Positions 23,057 to 23,307 of a stretch of 23,307 nt of DNA are shown piece after piece; positions within the stretch are counted from its first letter, which is position 1, and each line of letters starts with the position of its first letter. The stretch is from positions 1 to 23,307 of the IMG/VR virus record IMGVR_UViG_3300044626_000751; one strand, given 5' to 3'. A program made the position numbers and the translations under genes. The notes beneath the pieces are model-generated. The model ran no database searches and was not told the origin of the DNA. It saw only the letters and a program-made list of their open reading frames with translations. Source of the DNA: a virus.

Positions 23057-23307
23057 ATATCAAAGCGATACAGCAGCCGATTTATGTGAGGTGTTTTGTG
23101 AACCCGAAGGAGAGACCTATCGGGAATTATTTGAAGCGGGTTGGCTTCCAACCGAAAAAGGTGAGTGGTATCAGTCAAGGTCATCGAGGGTTAAAATAGA
23201 ACCTATTTCCTCAAGACGCAGATACCAACTCAAGAAAATAAACGTAAGTACTACTGGCGATTATCAGAAGATATTTGAGCAATCAAAATATCTTTACGAT
23301 GAAAAAG
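23025..23307 (+). CDS. Partial gene at the window end, weakly arginyltransferase-like
   Basis: An ATG at 23025 with AGAGG (23016-23020) upstream opens a frame that runs uninterrupted to the window end (94 codons), overlapping the preceding gene by 32 bp. The N-terminus has D-L-C-E-V-F-C-E-P, then Y-R-E-L-F-E-A-G-W, E-W-Y-Q-S-R-S-S-R-V-K-I and S-R-R-R-Y-Q-L-K-K. The order (Cys pair, Y-x-x-L-x-x-x-G-W/F, Y-x-x-x-x-x-x-R-V/I-x-I, S-R-x-R-R) is reminiscent of the N-terminal part of arginyl-tRNA-protein transferases, but key Cys residues after the Gly-aromatic step are missing. The similarity is weak and the rest of the gene is outside the window. The gene call is firmer than the name. Confidence 0.6.
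   Translation, partial: MKTRISHLNGEYQSDTAADLCEVFCEPEGETYRELFEAGWLPTEKGEWYQSRSSRVKIEPISSRRRYQLKKINVSTTGDYQKIFEQSKYLYDEK

Overview
The window looks like part of a large, AT-rich tailed-phage genome with a contractile-tail (T4-like) particle. All supported genes lie on the + strand, are tightly packed and often overlap. No tRNA, rRNA, CRISPR array or insertion sequence was seen. Many starts carry a Shine-Dalgarno sequence (AAGGAG, GGAG or GAGAGG), which fits a bacterial host that uses anti-SD initiation. The host cannot be named from the sequence.

Left part (1-14386), tail and baseplate. It opens inside a tape-measure-like protein and continues with a 2927-residue giant. The giant has a disordered-looking N-terminus, about nineteen repeats of a 44-residue unit centred on F/Y-D-W-D-G, a long middle region, and a C-terminal domain resembling baseplate/tail-tube junction proteins. 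Next come a small LysM baseplate protein, a hub-like protein and an unassigned protein. A perfect 22-bp tandem duplication sits across the hub gene's stop codon.

Middle part (14392-17849). First is a compact, divergent family A DNA polymerase-like protein with recognisable motifs A, B and C but no obvious proofreading domain. Four unassigned genes follow, three with short basic amphipathic segments. A strong intrinsic terminator closes this unit.

Right part (17850-23307), replication and recombination. A regulatory gap leads into a gp32-like ssDNA-binding protein, a UvsX/RecA recombinase, a FEN-type 5' nuclease (T4 RNase H class) and a DnaB-type helicase (T4 gp41 class). An unassigned conserved-looking gene follows, then a gene cut by the window end. 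SSB, recombinase, flap nuclease and helicase would work together at forks and in recombination-dependent replication. The polymerase-like gene upstream may be their polymerase, although T4 itself pairs such proteins with a family B enzyme.

Points most worth a second look: the giant repeat/baseplate fusion, the minimal family A polymerase in the tail region, the 22-bp duplication that appears to have created a stop codon, an 11-bp motif repeated in three intergenic gaps, and the gp32 leader.
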